A model generated the notes under the pieces. That model was not told the DNA's origin, searched no databases, and was given only the letters and a program-made list of their open reading frames with translations. Below are positions 30,785 to 32,086 of a stretch of DNA of 32,086 nt, one piece after another. A program made the translations under genes and the position numbers. This DNA is from Deltaproteobacteria bacterium (GTDB lineage: Bacteria > Bacillota > Desulfotomaculia > Desulfotomaculales > JAGUVT01), in NCBI GenBank assembly GCA_020062745.1, contig JAGUVT010000044.1, positions 1-32,086 on the forward strand. The letters are read 5' to 3'. Within the stretch, counting starts at the first letter, position 1. Every line of letters begins with the position of its first letter.

Positions 30785-31081
30785 TGGTTAACCTCCTTCT
30801 TAATTTAGCGGTTTTAACAACCATTTTTGTTTTGATTTGTATGCTTTTATATTCACCTCCGAAATTGAAATCCTCAATAACCCCGGTTCAACTTATTTAG
30901 GTATAGTTTTAACCCATTCTTTTGAGGGTTTGACCTTTTTAATTGTCAGTCCTGTATTAATTATAAATTCTACCAGAAGCAGGTATTGCCTCATACACCC
31001 AAAAGTAGTAGAAAAACGATTTTTTTGTAGTATAATTTGATCAACTGAAAAAGGTAAATATTACCCGGGAAGTGGTTTCCC
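30785..31081. other. Divergent intergenic region
   Basis: This AT-rich region holds the promoters of the propeller gene (-) and the LuxR-type regulator gene (+). TATAAT at 31031-31036 is a possible -10 for the regulator, without a good -35. No riboswitch or sigma-54 promoter is visible, and a 67-codon frame (30837-31040) has no ribosome binding site. Confidence 0.5.
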
Positions 31082-31867
31082 ATGCAGGAAAAGAATATCC
31101 TGGATCTTGTTGCCGCGATCGGAGCTGTTCCAGATATTAACGAAGTGCGCCGGGTAACCTTGGAGATGATCCGTGAGCTGATCTGGTTCGACGGCGCGAC
31201 CTTCTGGTTGATTGAGCCGTTGACGGGACTGCTGCAAACGCCTCCGGTCTCGCTGGACATGCCTCCCAAGGGTCTTGCGTACTACCTGGAGCATTACCTA
31301 TATTCAGACGAAGTGTACCTGGCTTATAAGAACAGCAATTTATTGATTGCCTGCATCACCGACTTTCTTGATTTCCGGCGCTGGACACAGCAAAGTGAGA
31401 TGTATGATGCGTTATACCGGACTTATGGGCTCCATTACCAGTTAGGCTGCGAGATAAGGGAGGGACAGCAGGTCTTTGGTGCGATGTCCCTTTTTCGCAG
31501 CAAGAGCACCGGCAACTTTTGCCTGCAAGATATTAAAATTTTGTATTTACTTTACCCTCACCTGCTGAACCGGCTGCGGTGGCACCACACTCTGGAAGCT
31601 GCCCGCCGCAGGTTTTGGACATCACAGAGGCCGCATGACCGTGTTGCTTCGGGACATCCTTTTGGACTCCTCACCGGCCGCGAATGGGGCGTCGTCCAAC
31701 TGGTTTTATCCGGGGCGGCGAACCGGGAAATAGCGGAAAAACTAGATATTACTGCGAATACGGTCAAGATGCACATGCGAAACGTTTTTACCAAATTGGG
31801 GATCAAGAGGCGCAGTCAGTTGTTGGCGTTTTATCTGGCAGCGGGGATTACTTCCGATGATGAGTAG
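31082..31867 (+). CDS. GAF-like sensor / LuxR-type transcriptional regulator
   Basis: A 261-aa regulator. The N-terminal 170 residues resemble a GAF-type sensor (MQEKNILDLVAAIGAVPDIN, then VRRVTLEMIRELIWFDGATF and a later CEIREGQQVFGAMSLFRS). The C-terminal part (about 195-255) is a LuxR/GerE helix-turn-helix: LTGREWGVVQLVLSGAANRE, then IAEKLDITANTVKMHMRNVF, then TKLGIKRRSQLLAF. It lacks a receiver domain, so it responds to a ligand or partner rather than to phosphorylation. A short hairpin (GGGAA-GTGGT-TTCCC) directly precedes the ATG, and the ribosome binding site is weak (GGGAAGTGG), so translation may be modest. It is divergent from the propeller gene, which is the natural candidate target. 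No related regulator is seen elsewhere in the window. Confidence 0.88.
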   Translation: MQEKNILDLVAAIGAVPDINEVRRVTLEMIRELIWFDGATFWLIEPLTGLLQTPPVSLDMPPKGLAYYLEHYLYSDEVYLAYKNSNLLIACITDFLDFRRWTQQSEMYDALYRTYGLHYQLGCEIREGQQVFGAMSLFRSKSTGNFCLQDIKILYLLYPHLLNRLRWHHTLEAARRRFWTSQRPHDRVASGHPFGLLTGREWGVVQLVLSGAANREIAEKLDITANTVKMHMRNVFTKLGIKRRSQLLAFYLAAGITSDDE

Positions 31868-31970
31868 CTCTTGCGTAGTTATCTGCTGCAAAAAGCAGAA
31901 AAGGAAAACGAAATTTGTGAAATTGAAACAGTGCTGCAAAATAAAGAAATATTGTGACAGGTGGTTTAGC

Positions 31971-31999
31971 TTGCTTTCAAAAAGCATCTCTGGTATAAT
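31971..31999 (+). promoter_or_regulatory. Sigma-A promoter of the tRNA gene
   Basis: TTGCTT (31971-31976), 17-base spacer, TATAAT (31994-31999), 19 bases before the tRNA. This is typical for a strong stable-RNA promoter. Confidence 0.75.
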
Positions 32000-32018
32000 T
32001 ACATTCACAAAATAACCG

Positions 32019-32086
32019 GTCGGAGTGGCGGAATAGGCAGACGCGCACGTTTGAGGGGCGTGTGGGTAACCGTGCGGGTTCAAGTC
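32019..32086 (+). tRNA. tRNA-Leu (anticodon GAG), truncated by the window end
   Basis: The 5' part of a class II tRNA is present: acceptor strand GTCGGAG, D arm TGGCGGAATAGGCAGACGC, anticodon stem CACGT/GCGTG with loop TTGAGGG (anticodon GAG), a variable arm (TGGGTAACCG), and the start of the T arm (TGCGGGTTCAAGTC). The T arm and 3' acceptor lie beyond the window. The GG-AGAC-GC D loop and the long variable arm identify leucine. Confidence 0.92.

Noticed and set aside
30837-31040. 67-codon + strand frame upstream of the LuxR-type regulator
   Set aside because: No ribosome binding site, AT-rich composition, and no pattern; it covers the expected promoter region.
30785-31081. Riboswitch or T-box leader
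   Set aside because: No conserved riboswitch core or terminator/antiterminator pair could be found on either strand.

Overview
The window reads as a moderate-GC, endospore-forming Firmicute, most likely of the Desulfotomaculum/Pelotomaculum (Peptococcaceae) type. The evidence is Gram-positive style ribosome binding sites (GGAGG/GGGGG) before almost every gene, an alpha/beta-type small acid-soluble spore protein, sigma-54 promoters with NtrC-type activators, and extracellular proteins built on copper-amine-oxidase-N domains. The genus is an inference; nothing in the sequence fixes it.

Region 1 (1-20.9 kb) is a dense accessory island made from a few families used repeatedly: four different TauE/SafE (PF01925) anion permeases, five two-CBS-domain proteins of one architecture, two paralogous histidine kinase/NtrC-type regulator pairs, two paralogous small membrane proteins with an NP[S/T]RHIIV motif, one TIGR02186-type membrane-anchored protein, and two very small membrane proteins. 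They form modules. Module A (+): CBS, transposase-like protein, permease, 235-aa membrane protein, terminator. Module B (-): 54-aa membrane peptide, permease, from a good sigma-A promoter. Module C (-): permease, TIGR02186 protein, CBS, DUF4268-like protein, from a near-consensus sigma-54 promoter. Module D (-): 77-aa membrane protein, permease, 143-aa membrane protein, terminator, from a second near-consensus sigma-54 promoter. Between C and D lie the two kinase/regulator pairs in convergent orientation, with a 141-aa membrane protein between them; beyond D are three more CBS genes.

The most notable result is the regulatory logic. Two TGGCAC-N5-TTGC promoters drive permease modules, the two sigma-54 activators are encoded between them, and a 10-bp sequence (ACAGACACAT/ATGTGTCTGT) occurs twice upstream of one promoter and once upstream of the other, at distances suited to enhancer sites. 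The system looks like a membrane-signal-controlled set of anion (perhaps sulfur oxyanion or organosulfonate) transporters with adenine-nucleotide-sensing CBS partners. The substrate is unknown. A second oddity is the transposase-like gene inside module A: it is full of IS4/IS1634-type sequence but appears to have lost two of three catalytic acidic residues while keeping an open frame and a good ribosome binding site.

Region 2 (21-32 kb) is more ordinary: a spore protein gene, an M20 peptidase, a small two-helix membrane protein, a Ski2-like helicase, a secreted copper-amine-oxidase-N domain protein, a full-length ComEC, a secreted beta-propeller/copper-amine-oxidase-N protein, a GAF-LuxR regulator, and the 5' part of a tRNA-Leu(GAG) cut by the window end.
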